Shown here one piece after another: positions 34,364 through 42,677 of a stretch of DNA of 64,000 bases. A program made the translations under genes and the position numbers. The notes beneath the pieces are model-generated. The model made no database searches and was not told the DNA's origin. It was given only the letters and a program-made list of their open reading frames with translations. Position 1 is the stretch's first letter, and each line of letters opens with the position of its first letter. The stretch is from Actinopolymorpha pittospori. Its GTDB lineage: Bacteria > Actinomycetota > Actinomycetes > Propionibacteriales > Actinopolymorphaceae. The stretch is from positions 9,734,001-9,798,000 of the forward strand of contig NZ_JADBEM010000001.1 in assembly GCF_014873875.1 (NCBI RefSeq). The letters are read 5' to 3'.

Positions 34364-35866
34364 CTACGCCTTCACGTCGTCTGTCGTCAAGGTGCCGTTG
34401 ACACGACGCGGGATGCCGAGGACGTTCCGGTCGTGCAGCGCCTCGGGGAGCAGCTCCTCGGGCATGGTCTGGAAGCTCACCGGACGCAGGAAGCGCCGGA
34501 TCGCGGTCGTCCCGACCGAGGTGTGCAGGGACGCACTGGTCGCGGGCCACGGTCCGCCGTGCTGCATGGCATACGTCACCGAGACCCCGGTCGGCCAGCC
34601 ACCCCACAGCAGCCGGCCCGCGCGCTCGCGCAGGAGGTCGAGCAGCGGCGCGATCTCGGCCGCCTCGGACTCCTCGCCGTGCACGGTCGCGGTGAGGTTG
34701 CCGCTGAACGCCCGAGCCGCGGCGAGCATCTCCTGCGGCCCGTCGTACTCCACGACCAGCGAGGCCGGCCCGAAGCACTCCTCGAGAAGGGTGTCGGCCT
34801 GCTCGAGCAGGACCGGGACGGTCGTCTTGATCACGGTCGGGCCGACGGAGAGACCGTCGACCGGCGCCGCCTCGATCATCGGGGTGACACCGGACGCGCC
34901 GACCAGCTTGGTGATGCCCTCGCCGTACCCGTCGGCGATCCGCTGGTTGAGCAGCGTGGCGGGGCCGACCTCGCGGGCGGCCGCGAGGATCGCCTCGTCC
35001 AGGCCGTGCCCGGCCGGCACGAACAGCAGGCCCGGCTTGGTGCAGAACTGCCCCACGCCGAGGGTGACCGATCCGACGAAGCCGGACGCGATCTCCGCAC
35101 CGCGCGCCTTCACCGCACCAGGTGTCACGAAGACGGGGTTGAGGCTGCCGAGCTCGCCGTAGAACGGGATCGGCTCGGGCCGGCCGGCGGCGATGTCGAA
35201 CAGCGCCCGGCCCGCCGGGATGGAGCCGGTGAACGAGCCGGCCTTCACCCGCGGGTCCTTCAGCGCCTCGACACCCTTCTCGAAGCCGACGATCAGCCCG
35301 AAGGTGCCCTTGGGCGCGCCGGCGGCGGCGAGGGCGCCGATCACGAGTTCGGCGGTCCGAACGGACAGCCGCGGGTGGCCCGAGTGCGCCTTCACGAGGA
35401 CGGGGCAGCCGGCCGCGAGCGCGGAGGCGGTGTCACCACCGGCCACACTGAACGCGAACGGGAAGTTGCTCGCGGCGTAGACCACGGTCGGGCCCAGCGG
35501 TACGAGCATGCGGCGCAGGTCGGGACGCGGGCCCATTCCCCACTCGGGGTCGGCCGGGTCGATGGTCGCCTCGAGGTAGGAGCCCTCCTCCAGCACCTCC
35601 CCGAACAGCCGGAGCTGGAACGTCGTGCGGGTGAGCTCGCCCCGCAGCCTGCCCTCGAGCAGGTGCGACTCCTCCATGGCGAGCTGTACCAGCTCGTCGG
35701 CGGCCGCGTCGAGGGCGTCGGCGACCGCGCGGAGCAGCCCGGCGCGTTCGGACGGGCGCAGCGCGGCGAGCGGCGCGGCCGCGGCGGACACGGCGGCGAG
35801 CAGGTCGGCGAGCTCCGACGACGTCGTGGCGGTTGGGGTCTGGGACACGGTCGTGGGCGCGGTCAT
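34364..35866 (-). CDS. Aldehyde dehydrogenase, probably alpha-ketoglutaric semialdehyde dehydrogenase
   Basis: 500 residues, NADP-type ALDH superfamily. YAASNFPFAFSVAGGDTASALAAG carries the Asn of the oxyanion site, KAHSGHPRLSV contains the cofactor Lys, and FTGSIPAGRALFDIAAGRPE is the cofactor loop. YGELGSLNPVFV supplies the general-base Glu, and GQFCTKPGLLFVP holds the catalytic Cys near residue 280. This subgroup oxidises 2,5-dioxopentanoate to 2-oxoglutarate, the last step of oxidative pentose and hexarate pathways. It overlaps the FAH-fold gene by ATGA, which supports that role: the FAH enzyme would make its substrate. Confidence 0.9.
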   Translation of the reverse strand: MTAPTTVSQTPTATTSSELADLLAAVSAAAAPLAALRPSERAGLLRAVADALDAAADELVQLAMEESHLLEGRLRGELTRTTFQLRLFGEVLEEGSYLEATIDPADPEWGMGPRPDLRRMLVPLGPTVVYAASNFPFAFSVAGGDTASALAAGCPVLVKAHSGHPRLSVRTAELVIGALAAAGAPKGTFGLIVGFEKGVEALKDPRVKAGSFTGSIPAGRALFDIAAGRPEPIPFYGELGSLNPVFVTPGAVKARGAEIASGFVGSVTLGVGQFCTKPGLLFVPAGHGLDEAILAAAREVGPATLLNQRIADGYGEGITKLVGASGVTPMIEAAPVDGLSVGPTVIKTTVPVLLEQADTLLEECFGPASLVVEYDGPQEMLAAARAFSGNLTATVHGEESEAAEIAPLLDLLRERAGRLLWGGWPTGVSVTYAMQHGGPWPATSASLHTSVGTTAIRRFLRPVSFQTMPEELLPEALHDRNVLGIPRRVNGTLTTDDVKA

Positions 35867-36777
35867 CGGGCAACCTCCCGGGCGAACGGATCGGACAGGG
35901 CGTCGACGAGCCAGGTCAGTGGCTCCTTGCCGACCACCACAGGGTTGGAGAGTACGCCGACCTGCGGGATCTCGATGTCCACGCGGTCACCGTCAGCGAG
36001 CGTGAACGCCAACTCCGGGATGATCCCGGTGCCGGTGGCGAGGAACGCGCCGTCGGGGAAGGCGTCCCCACGGAACAGGTAGTCGACCAACGTTTCCAGC
36101 GTACGTCGCATCCGACCGGTGGAGGTTTCGCCCTTCCACGCGGTCCTGCCGTCCCGCACCACGGCCAGGGTGATGTCGAGGTCGGTCGCGTCGGCGACCT
36201 CCCACGCGGGGCGGATGCCCACAGAAATTGCGCAACTTCCGGCGTAGACCTTGGCCTGCGGGAGGTAGAGGGGGTTCTCGCCCTCGATCACCCGCGAGCT
36301 CATGTCGTTGCAGACGACATATCCGACGATCTCACCGGCCGCGTTGGCGACCACGCCCAGCTCCGGTTCGGGTACGTCGAGTCCGGAGTCGGCGCGGATG
36401 GCAACGGGCTCACCGTCGGTGACCACCCGCCATGCGACGGCCTTGAGGAAGAGTTCGGGGCGCTCGGCCTCGTACACCTTCTCGTACACCGACTTCTCGC
36501 TGCTCTCCTCGACCCGAGCGGCCATCGAGCGCTCGTAGGTCACGCCGGAGGCCCACACCTCGGTCCGGCCGTCCAACGGCGGCAGCAGGAGCACCTGCGC
36601 CTCGTCGACCTCCGGCCCACCGGGCTCGGCCTCCACCAGGGCGCGAATCTCCGCGAGCGGCAGCCGCAGCAAGGCGCTGACCTCGTTCACCCCGCTCAAC
36701 GGGGCCACCCGGCCGCCTCGCCGAACGCCCACGCGGACGACTCGGTCGGTGCGATCGGCGTATCGGACGATCTCCAC
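35863..36777 (-). CDS. FAH-fold 2-keto-3-deoxy-sugar-acid dehydratase
   Basis: 304 residues from GTG 36777 behind GAGGAGG. The C-terminal FAH fold begins near residue 80: VTYERSMAARVEESSEKSVY, then RPELFLKAV, and IRADSGLDVPEPELGVV with the metal-binding acidic residues. CNDMSSRVIEGENPLYLPQA and KVYAGSCAISVGI complete the site. This pattern belongs to the AraD1/XylX-like group, which dehydrates 2-keto-3-deoxy-L-arabonate or D-xylonate to alpha-ketoglutaric semialdehyde. The adjoining semialdehyde dehydrogenase supports this. The 12-bp word ATACATCTGATG is 19 nt upstream of the start, also found before the sugar-acid dehydratase at 58.9 kb. Confidence 0.87.
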   Translation of the reverse strand: MEIVRYADRTDRVVRVGVRRGGRVAPLSGVNEVSALLRLPLAEIRALVEAEPGGPEVDEAQVLLLPPLDGRTEVWASGVTYERSMAARVEESSEKSVYEKVYEAERPELFLKAVAWRVVTDGEPVAIRADSGLDVPEPELGVVANAAGEIVGYVVCNDMSSRVIEGENPLYLPQAKVYAGSCAISVGIRPAWEVADATDLDITLAVVRDGRTAWKGETSTGRMRRTLETLVDYLFRGDAFPDGAFLATGTGIIPELAFTLADGDRVDIEIPQVGVLSNPVVVGKEPLTWLVDALSDPFAREVAR

Positions 36778-36795
36778 GGGACCTCCTCAGCCAGT

Positions 36796-36807
36796 CATCA
36801 GATGTAT
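36796..36807 (-). promoter_or_regulatory. Shared 12-bp motif ATACATCTGATG upstream of FAH-fold gene
   Basis: On the minus strand the sequence reads ATACATCTGATG, ending 19 nt before the GTG of the FAH-fold gene. The identical 12 bp precede the IlvD/Edd dehydratase at 58824. The core CATCTGATG is a 4-1-4 palindrome. It probably marks a common regulator of the pentonate pathway. Confidence 0.6.
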
Positions 36808-36847
36808 GACGGTTGGCGCCAGTCTTGCAAAGGATCGCGGCACGGTC

Positions 36848-37621
36848 TCACCCCGGTCCACCACGGTGGCCGAGCCGGCCCGACAACGCCTCCGCGCCCT
36901 TGCCGACCAGACGCGCGAGTTCGGCGGCGCGTTCGGGAGACCAGCGCATGGTCGGCACCGAGATGCTGACCGCCGCGACCGTGGAACCGTCCCGGTCGGA
37001 CACCGGCGCGGCCACGCAGGCGACGGCGTCGTTGGACTCGCAGTACTCCTCCGCGTGGCCGCGCTCACGAATCCTCGCGAGCCGCTCGCGCAGCTGCTTC
37101 GGCGACCTCAGGCTGTTCGGGGTCAGCGCGGGCAGCTTCTCACCGGGCGGGAAGAGCTCGTCGACGCGTCCGGCCTCCAGGCTGGCCAGCAGCATCAGGC
37201 CGACCGCCGTGCAGTGCGCGGGCAGCCGGCGCCCGACCGCCGAGACCATCCGGACCGGATGGGTGCTGTCGGCCTTGGCGACGTAGACGACGGAACGGCC
37301 GTCGAGCACGGCGACGTGGACGGTCTCGTCGCAGACCGCGGCGATGTCGGCCGCGGCCGCCTCACCTTCGCGGGCGAGGTCGAGGCGCTCGGCGTAGGCG
37401 GCGCCGAGGTGGAAGACGCCGACGCCGAGCCGGAAGCGGTGCGGCTGGCCCGGCACCGGCGCGAGGTAGGACCGCTCGACCAGGGTGCCGACGAGCTCGT
37501 GCACCGAGGTACGCGGGAAGCCCAGCCGGGAGTGGATGTCGGGGATGGAGAGCTCCTCAGACGACCCGAAGAGTTCGAGAATGTCCAGCGCGCGCACCAC
37601 CGCGGGTACCGAGCGACCCAT
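36848..37621 (-). CDS. IclR family transcriptional regulator
   Basis: 257 residues from ATG 37621, preceded by AGGAG. The winged helix-turn-helix spans residues 1-65 (VPAVVRALDILELFGSSEEL; IPDIHSRLGFPRTSVHELVGTL). The IclR effector domain follows: VHVAVLDGRSVVYVAK, GRRLPAHCTAVGLMLLA, and VACVAAPVSDRDGSTVAAVSIS. These proteins sense sugar acids and aromatic or carbonyl compounds. It lies upstream of the FAH/ALDH operon on the same strand, divergent from the U32-like gene. Two near-palindromes in its divergent promoter are the likely binding sites, with a third copy in the arabinoside transporter promoter. Confidence 0.93.
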   Translation of the reverse strand: MGRSVPAVVRALDILELFGSSEELSIPDIHSRLGFPRTSVHELVGTLVERSYLAPVPGQPHRFRLGVGVFHLGAAYAERLDLAREGEAAAADIAAVCDETVHVAVLDGRSVVYVAKADSTHPVRMVSAVGRRLPAHCTAVGLMLLASLEAGRVDELFPPGEKLPALTPNSLRSPKQLRERLARIRERGHAEEYCESNDAVACVAAPVSDRDGSTVAAVSISVPTMRWSPERAAELARLVGKGAEALSGRLGHRGGPG

Positions 37622-37643
37622 GTCTGCTCCTGCCTCCCACTCG

Positions 37644-37675
37644 TGTTGGCGTGTTGGCGTGTTGGCGTGTCCGCG
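37644..37675. repeat. 8-bp tandem repeat in the IclR upstream region
   Basis: Three perfect tandem copies of tgttggcg (37644-37667) and a degenerate fourth (tgtccgcg, to 37675) lie 22 bp before the IclR start codon. Looser CGCGTAC and CGCGTCC echoes follow up to 37740. Confidence 0.85.
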
Positions 37676-37809
37676 TACCGGGCGTGGGTGACCCAACTCG
37701 CGTACGCGTGTTCGTATGTCTGCGTACCACGTCCGCGTCCGACCGTGACGGAACCGGGCGGCCGGCACCCGACCTCAACTTGACGTCGGCGAGCCGAGCT
37801 GGACACGAT

Positions 37810-37850
37810 GTTGTCCGATTATACGAATGCTGTTCGAGATACCGGACAAC
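37810..37850. promoter_or_regulatory. Paired IclR-type operator in IclR/U32-like divergent promoter
   Basis: Perfect 8-bp arms GTTGTCCG (37810-37817) and CGGACAAC (37843-37850) bracket two near-palindromes: GTCCGATTATACGAAT (37813-37828) and GTTCGAGATACCGGAC (37832-37847). The second matches GTTCGATATATCGGAC at 51827 in 14 of 16 positions. The site lies 14 bp before the start of the U32-like gene, so binding there would block or activate it. Confidence 0.7.
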
Positions 37851-37864
37851 GACCGGAGGAACCT

Positions 37865-38812
37865 GTGGCTGGCAACCCCGCCTCGCACCTACTGGACAAC
37901 CTCCAACTCCCCCGCCGAGACCTCGGCGAACTACCCGCGTCCGCCAAGCGATTCCCCGACGGCGTCCGCTACCGCGTGGAGATCCCGAGCACCGAGGGAC
38001 CCCGCTGCCTGGCGGCCGTCCTCGAGGAGGCCGACCGTCTCGACGTTCCCGTTCGTCGCATCTCCCAGGGCAGTGGCGTCTTCCTGCTGACCGACGACGA
38101 ACTCGACGAGATGGCCGAGCAGGCCGACACCGCGGGCGTCGAGGTCAGCCTCTTCGCCCGGCCCTGTGCGGGCTGGGGCACCTCCGCGACCGCGCGCTCG
38201 GCAGCGGGAGGTGGCTTCGCCGCGACCGCGCACGGCCAGGACCAGGTGGCCGCCGTTCTGGACGACATCCTGCGGGCCGCCGACCACGGCATCCGCAGCG
38301 TGCTCATCTCCGACCTGGGCGTCCTGGCGTCCTTCGGGAAGCTCCGGGCCGCCGGTGACCTGCCGTCGGACATGCAGGCGAAGATCTCGGTGATGCTGCC
38401 GATCACGAACGCCGCGACCGCGCGGGTGCTCGAGGACCTCGGCGCCAACACCCTGAACGTCGCCACCGACCTGAGCCTCGCGCAGATCGCCGCCATCCGC
38501 GCCGCGGTCGACATCCCGCTCGACGTCTACGTCGAGGCGCCCGACAACCTGGGCGGCTTCGTCCGGCACCACGAGCTACCCCAGCTCATCGAGGTCGCCG
38601 CTCCGGTCTACGTCAAGTTCGGGTTGCGCAACGCGCCGGACGTCTACCCGGCCGGCACGCACCTGGAGGCGACCACCGTCGCGCTGACCCGGGAGCGGGT
38701 GCGCCGCGCCCGACTCGGGCTGGACCTCCTCGCGCGCTGGGGTGGGGAGGAGCCCACCTCCAAGCCGCGGGCCACCGGCCTCGCCGTACCCGTCCGCAGC
38801 GCGGGCAAGTAG
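37865..38812 (+). CDS. Peptidase U32-like TIM-barrel protein
   Basis: 315 residues from GTG 37865, directly behind GGAGGA. The protein begins with RRDLGELPASAKRFPDG and YRVEIPSTEGPRCLAAVL, then alternating strands and helices of a TIM barrel: GIRSVLISDLGVLASF, DMQAKISVMLPITNAATARVL, LNVATDLSLAQIAAIR, DVYVEAPDNLGGFVR and PVYVKFGLRNAPDVYP. This order resembles the U32 family collagenase-like fold, though I cannot see the family's Cys cluster. A proteolytic role is doubtful; members near sugar genes may act on small molecules. It is divergent from the IclR gene and shares its operator. An aldolase-type barrel is the main alternative. Confidence 0.55.
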   Translation: MAGNPASHLLDNLQLPRRDLGELPASAKRFPDGVRYRVEIPSTEGPRCLAAVLEEADRLDVPVRRISQGSGVFLLTDDELDEMAEQADTAGVEVSLFARPCAGWGTSATARSAAGGGFAATAHGQDQVAAVLDDILRAADHGIRSVLISDLGVLASFGKLRAAGDLPSDMQAKISVMLPITNAATARVLEDLGANTLNVATDLSLAQIAAIRAAVDIPLDVYVEAPDNLGGFVRHHELPQLIEVAAPVYVKFGLRNAPDVYPAGTHLEATTVALTRERVRRARLGLDLLARWGGEEPTSKPRATGLAVPVRSAGK

Positions 38813-38847
38813 TTCGTCGTGGTGTGACCGGGACCAGGCGTCGCGTC

Positions 38848-39015
38848 CTAGGGTGCGTCTCCCAGATCGAGCCGGTGAAGCGAGCGGTGCATCCGCGCCG
38901 CGGTGGAGAGGCGGAGGAGGAGCGCGTAGCGGTGTTCTACGCGCGACGAGGACAACGTGGCCAGCGTGGATGCGGGGTATCGCGAGTCAGGCGGGATGTG
39001 GGAGACGCGTCCTAG
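38848..39015. mobile_element. MITE-like 168-bp element with terminal inverted repeats and CTAG ends
   Basis: The left end (from 38848) and the reverse complement of the right end (from 39015) agree in 21 of the first 26 bases. The shared core is CTAGG, then GCGTCTCCCA (38855-38864 and 38999-39008), then ATC and GCC. CTAG is at both outer ends and could be the duplicated target. The interior has a hairpin GCGCGTAG/CTACGCGC (38922-38944) and no gene. The right CTAG supplies the stop codon of the GH43-like gene. Confidence 0.45.
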
Positions 39016-39968
39016 TCCTCCGGCTCGAGGTCGAGGTCGAGGGGGCGATCCCGGTCACACACGAGTACGCCGTCCACGACGTCGAGTTCGGCCACCTGCA
39101 CCGACGAGCGCCTGGTGTCGTAGCTCTCCTCGTGGATGCCGTCAATGCTGCCCGCGCGGCCCGGGTGGGTGAAGTAGAACACGAACGCCCGCTCGCCCTG
39201 GACCACCACGTCGGCGTGCAGCCCGATCGTCGTGTCGTCGGTCCGGGTGCCCGGCTTGTCGAGAATCACGCTGTTGCGTTCCCAGCGTTCGAGGTCGTCG
39301 GAACGGAAGACGCCCTGCCCGCGCCACTCGTCGACGATCATCCAGTAGCTGCCCCGGAACGCGAACACGTTCGGGCCCTCGTGGCCCCGGCCGGTGATGA
39401 CCGGACCGACGACCTGCCAGGTGTAGAGGTCCGCGCTGTCGGCGGCGTAGGTGTGCGAGCTGTTCGCCTCGTCCTTGTACCACATCCGGAAGCCGCCGCC
39501 CGGGAGCGCGAACACGCAGGCGTCGATGACCCGGTCGGAGCTCAGCGGGAGCCTGGACTGGTATGTCCAGGCCAGCAGGTCGGGGCTCGTGTAGTGCAGG
39601 ATGTGCCGCTCGTGGCCGGCCCAGTGCGTCGGAACGCCGCGGATGTAGCTGACGTACATGTGGTAAACGCCGTCGTGCCAGAAGATCTCCGGCGCCCAGA
39701 AGGTGTTGCGGCCCCATTCGATGTCGAGGCCGGTCAGGACACCGCGGTAGACCCAGGTCCGGCCAGCGTCCGCGGACGAGGCGACCCCGAGGTCGGTGCC
39801 GTGCACCCAGGCGACGTCCAGGCCCTCGGCCGTGGCACGCCGGTTGGTGTAGACCATCCACCACTCCCGCGCCTGCCGGTTCCAGACCACGACCGGGTCG
39901 GCCGCACCGTCATGGATGGGGTCCCGAAACAGCGGTGCCTGCACGTCGTCTCGACCTTCCTCTCGCAT
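39012..39968 (-). CDS. GH43/GH117-like five-bladed beta-propeller glycosidase
   Basis: 318 residues, no signal peptide, so probably cytoplasmic. The repeats of a five-bladed propeller are visible: HDGAADPVVVWNRQAREWWM (first Asp), NTFWAPEIFWHDGVYHMYVS, VIDACVFALPGGGFRMWYKD, and GHEGPNVFAFRGSYWMIVDE, which contains Glu in the acid position of GH43 enzymes. These match the GH43-like arrangement of Asp, Asp and Glu. The family acts on arabinosides, xylosides and related oligosaccharides; the substrate is unknown. The stop codon lies inside the right end of the MITE-like element. It appears monocistronic. Confidence 0.75.
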   Translation of the reverse strand: MREEGRDDVQAPLFRDPIHDGAADPVVVWNRQAREWWMVYTNRRATAEGLDVAWVHGTDLGVASSADAGRTWVYRGVLTGLDIEWGRNTFWAPEIFWHDGVYHMYVSYIRGVPTHWAGHERHILHYTSPDLLAWTYQSRLPLSSDRVIDACVFALPGGGFRMWYKDEANSSHTYAADSADLYTWQVVGPVITGRGHEGPNVFAFRGSYWMIVDEWRGQGVFRSDDLERWERNSVILDKPGTRTDDTTIGLHADVVVQGERAFVFYFTHPGRAGSIDGIHEESYDTRRSSVQVAELDVVDGVLVCDRDRPLDLDLEPED

Positions 39969-40079
39969 CGCGGAACTTCCTACCTGATCACCCGTGACGG
40001 CGTGCCGACGGGGGCCCGCGTGTCCGTTCCTGGCCAGGCGATCGACCTCACCGCTGTCGGGGCCCGCCGAACGTGAGGG

Positions 40080-40116
40080 CGCGAGCGGCGCCGTTGCTGC
40101 AACGGCGCCGCTCGCG
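40080..40116 (-). terminator. Terminator after discoidin-domain gene
   Basis: A perfect 16-bp stem GCGAGCGGCGCCGTTG and CAACGGCGCCGCTCGC with a 3-nt loop (17 bp with the closing C-G pair) lies 8 bp beyond the stop of the leftward phoD/discoidin operon. Confidence 0.85.
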
Positions 40117-40123
40117 GTCGGAC

Positions 40124-40984
40124 TCAGGAGGTGTGGGTGGCGATCAGTTCGATCTCGGCGGCGGAGGCGTAGCCACCGACCCCGTTGAGGACGTTGAGTC
40201 GGATGAACCGGGCGCCGGGTGCGTCGACGTCGGCGACATCGCCGGAGGTGTCGGCTTCCCAGGTGCCGCGGCCCACTTCGGTGTAGCTCTCGCCGTCGGC
40301 GCTGGCCTCGACGACGTACTCGGTCACGCGGCCGTTCATGCTGCCGTCGGTTCGGGGCAGGTAGCGCAGTTGGCTGACGTCGTAGGTCCCGTTGAGCTCA
40401 AGCGTGATGGACTGCGGGAGCGCGGCCTTGGTCGGCGTCCACTGGGTGTGCCAGAGCGTGGCCGGGTTGCCGTCCACAGCCTTCTCGGCGCCGTTCGACG
40501 CCGACGTCTGCGCACTTGTGGCGGTGGCGGTGAGGGCGGCTCCCCGCAGGCAGACCTGACCGGGCTCGATGGCGACGTTGACCGGCACCACGATGGTCTG
40601 GCCGGGCCGCTGCTCCAGCTCGAGTTGGTAGTGACCCGCGGTGGTGCCCTGCGGCATGGTGAGGTTGAGGCCGATCTGCTTCTGGTATCCCGCCGGCAGG
40701 TAGGTCGAGATCATCTCGCGGGAGACGGTGGCGCCCTGCGGTGCGTGCACGAACACCGTTGCGTACGTTTCCTTCGACCGCTTGTTGGCCAGGGTGATGG
40801 TGGTGGAGCCGCCCAGGCAGGGTCCGATGTCGACCGTGCTCGGCTCGGCGGTGACGGTGGCGGTAGCGGGCTGACGGTCGGCGAGGGCGCTTCCGCCGAA
40901 CGCCGACGCGACGACGCTGACCAGGGCGAGCGCGGCACCGCCGCCGGCCAGGCGGGCACGGCGGCCGGTGGGCATGAGCTTCAT
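40124..40984 (-). CDS. Secreted F5/8 type C (discoidin) domain protein
   Basis: 286 residues. The Sec-type signal peptide is MKLMPTGRRARLAGGGAALA followed by a hydrophobic core and a cleavage site at about SALA-DR (residues 35-36). A beta-sandwich middle domain (about 40-145; AEPSTVDIGPCLGGSTTITL and following) resembles a NEW3/alpha-galactosidase-associated domain. The C-terminal domain (about 150-280) is F5/8 type C: ALTATATSAQTSASNGAEKA, NPATLWHTQWTPTKAALPQS, and ARFIRLNVLNG. It should bind carbohydrate outside the cell. It lies 24 bp after phoD and probably shares its transcript. Confidence 0.82.
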   Translation of the reverse strand: MKLMPTGRRARLAGGGAALALVSVVASAFGGSALADRQPATATVTAEPSTVDIGPCLGGSTTITLANKRSKETYATVFVHAPQGATVSREMISTYLPAGYQKQIGLNLTMPQGTTAGHYQLELEQRPGQTIVVPVNVAIEPGQVCLRGAALTATATSAQTSASNGAEKAVDGNPATLWHTQWTPTKAALPQSITLELNGTYDVSQLRYLPRTDGSMNGRVTEYVVEASADGESYTEVGRGTWEADTSGDVADVDAPGARFIRLNVLNGVGGYASAAEIELIATHTS

Positions 40985-41008
40985 CTGTGGATACTCCTCA
41001 GGTCCTGG

Positions 41009-42619
41009 TCAGATGGTCTGGAGGCCGCGGCGGCCGTTCTCGACGACGAAGCTGGCCCGCGTCGAGACCGGCGCTCCGGTTCGGGTGATGTAGGGGACGA
41101 CCCGGTAGTCCGAGCGCCAGGTCTGGCGGTCCAGCGTGCAGCGCACGTAGCCGCGCTGGTAGTTGGTGAACGCCATCTGTGGGTTGAGCCGCAGCAGGTT
41201 CTCACCGGCCGCGCTCTGGTCCGCGCCGTCACCGCCGGAGGCGATCGAGGTGCCGAGGAACTCCGAGGCGACCACCGGCGATGTCGGGTCCTCCCCGTCG
41301 AGGAACACGTCGGCGGCCATGTTGTTGTGGTTGTCGCCGGTGATGACGACGGGGTTGGAGACCCTTCGCTCGACGATGCCCTGCAGCAGCCGGTCCCGGG
41401 CCGGCGCATAGCCGTCCCAGAGGTCGTGGTGGTAGGCCGTGCCGTCGTCGTTGAGCTTGTAGCGGGTCATCACGACCTGGTTCGCCAGCACGTTCCAGGT
41501 GGTGCGCGAGTGGCCCAGGCCGTCGAGCAGCCAGCCCTCCTGCTCGAACCCGAGCATGGTGCGGGACGGGTCGAGTCGCTCCTCGCAGCCGATCACCGCG
41601 GTCCCGTGGTCGTTGCAGGCGTGGGTGGAGCGGTACTGGCGGCCGTCCATCACGAAGAACGTCGCCAGATCGCCGAACGACAGCCTGCGGTAGAGCTGCA
41701 GGTCCCGGCCGGTGGGCTGCTGGCGCAGCGGCATGTGTTCCCAGTAGGCGCGGTAGGCGTTGGCCCGCTGCACTCCGAAGTCCAACTCGCTCATGCCCGA
41801 CCACTCGTGCAGGTTCGCGTAGTCGTTGACGACCTCGTGGTCGTCCGGCGTGACGATCCACGGCGCGCGCGCGTGCGCGGCCTGGAGGTTCGGGTCGACC
41901 TTGTAGATCGAGTAGAGGTTCCGGTAGTCGTCCAGGGTCAGGGCCTGGCCGATGAAGCGCTCGTCGACCGGGACGTTGCGCGCCCCGCCGGTCGCGTTCA
42001 TTCCCGACTCGTAGATGTAGTCGCCGAGGAAGACGACCAGATCGATGTCCTCGTCGGCCATGTGCTGGTAGGCGGTGTAGAAGCCGCTGTGCCAGGCCTG
42101 GCAGGAGGCGAACGCGAAGTTCAACCGGTCCACGCGCTGCCCGGGGGCGGGTGCCGCCTTCGTGCGGCCGACCGGGCTTATCTCGGCGCCGGTCCGGAAC
42201 CGGTAGAAGTACTCGTGGCCGGGCTGGAGGCCACGCGCGTCGACGTGGACGGAGTGGGTGTACTCCGGCCGCGCGGTCGCCCTACCCCGACGTACCACGC
42301 GACGGAACCGCTCGTCGGTGGCAACCTCCCACTCGACCGAGACGTCCTGCCACGGCATGCCGCCGAACATGTCCAGCGGCTTCGGGGCGACCCGTGTCCA
42401 GAGCACGACACCGTCGGGCAGCGGGTCCCCCGACGCCACGCCCAGACCGAACGGGTCCTGCAGCCCTGCGGGTGTCGACGTGACGGAGCCGGGGCTGGCG
42501 TACGCGCTCGGCGATCCGATGTACTTGCCGGCAGCGCCGACCGCGAGCGCTCCAGCGCCCCAGGTCAGCACGCCGCGCCGACTCAGGCCCGCGCTTTTCT
42601 CAGTGTTTCCGTGACCCAT
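41009..42619 (-). CDS. phoD: Alkaline phosphatase D (PhoD family), Tat-exported
   Basis: 536 residues from ATG 42619, behind AAGGA. A twin-arginine signal LSRRGVLTWGAGALAVGAAG opens the protein. The Ca/Fe-dependent PhoD site is visible: LVVFLGDYIYESGMN, IVTPDDHEVVNDYA, and ITGDNHNNMAADV near residue 430. FASCQAWHSGFYTAYQHM is the first metal-binding strand. The N-terminal PhoD domain (QDPFGLGVASGDPLPDGVVL) precedes it. It releases phosphate from organic mono- and diesters outside the cell. The promoter carries three contiguous PHO-box-like repeats, and it is followed 24 bp later by the discoidin-domain gene. Confidence 0.95.
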   Translation of the reverse strand: MGHGNTEKSAGLSRRGVLTWGAGALAVGAAGKYIGSPSAYASPGSVTSTPAGLQDPFGLGVASGDPLPDGVVLWTRVAPKPLDMFGGMPWQDVSVEWEVATDERFRRVVRRGRATARPEYTHSVHVDARGLQPGHEYFYRFRTGAEISPVGRTKAAPAPGQRVDRLNFAFASCQAWHSGFYTAYQHMADEDIDLVVFLGDYIYESGMNATGGARNVPVDERFIGQALTLDDYRNLYSIYKVDPNLQAAHARAPWIVTPDDHEVVNDYANLHEWSGMSELDFGVQRANAYRAYWEHMPLRQQPTGRDLQLYRRLSFGDLATFFVMDGRQYRSTHACNDHGTAVIGCEERLDPSRTMLGFEQEGWLLDGLGHSRTTWNVLANQVVMTRYKLNDDGTAYHHDLWDGYAPARDRLLQGIVERRVSNPVVITGDNHNNMAADVFLDGEDPTSPVVASEFLGTSIASGGDGADQSAAGENLLRLNPQMAFTNYQRGYVRCTLDRQTWRSDYRVVPYITRTGAPVSTRASFVVENGRRGLQTI

Positions 42620-42677
42620 GCCGGATCCTTCCAGGATCTTGACCGCCCGTTTGCGGTACCGGCATGAGTCAATTGGG

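Noticed and set aside
40073..42667. Plus-strand open frame of 864 codons opposite phoD
   Set aside because: Val/Gly/Arg-rich shadow produced by high GC; spans two real genes and the intergenic gap.
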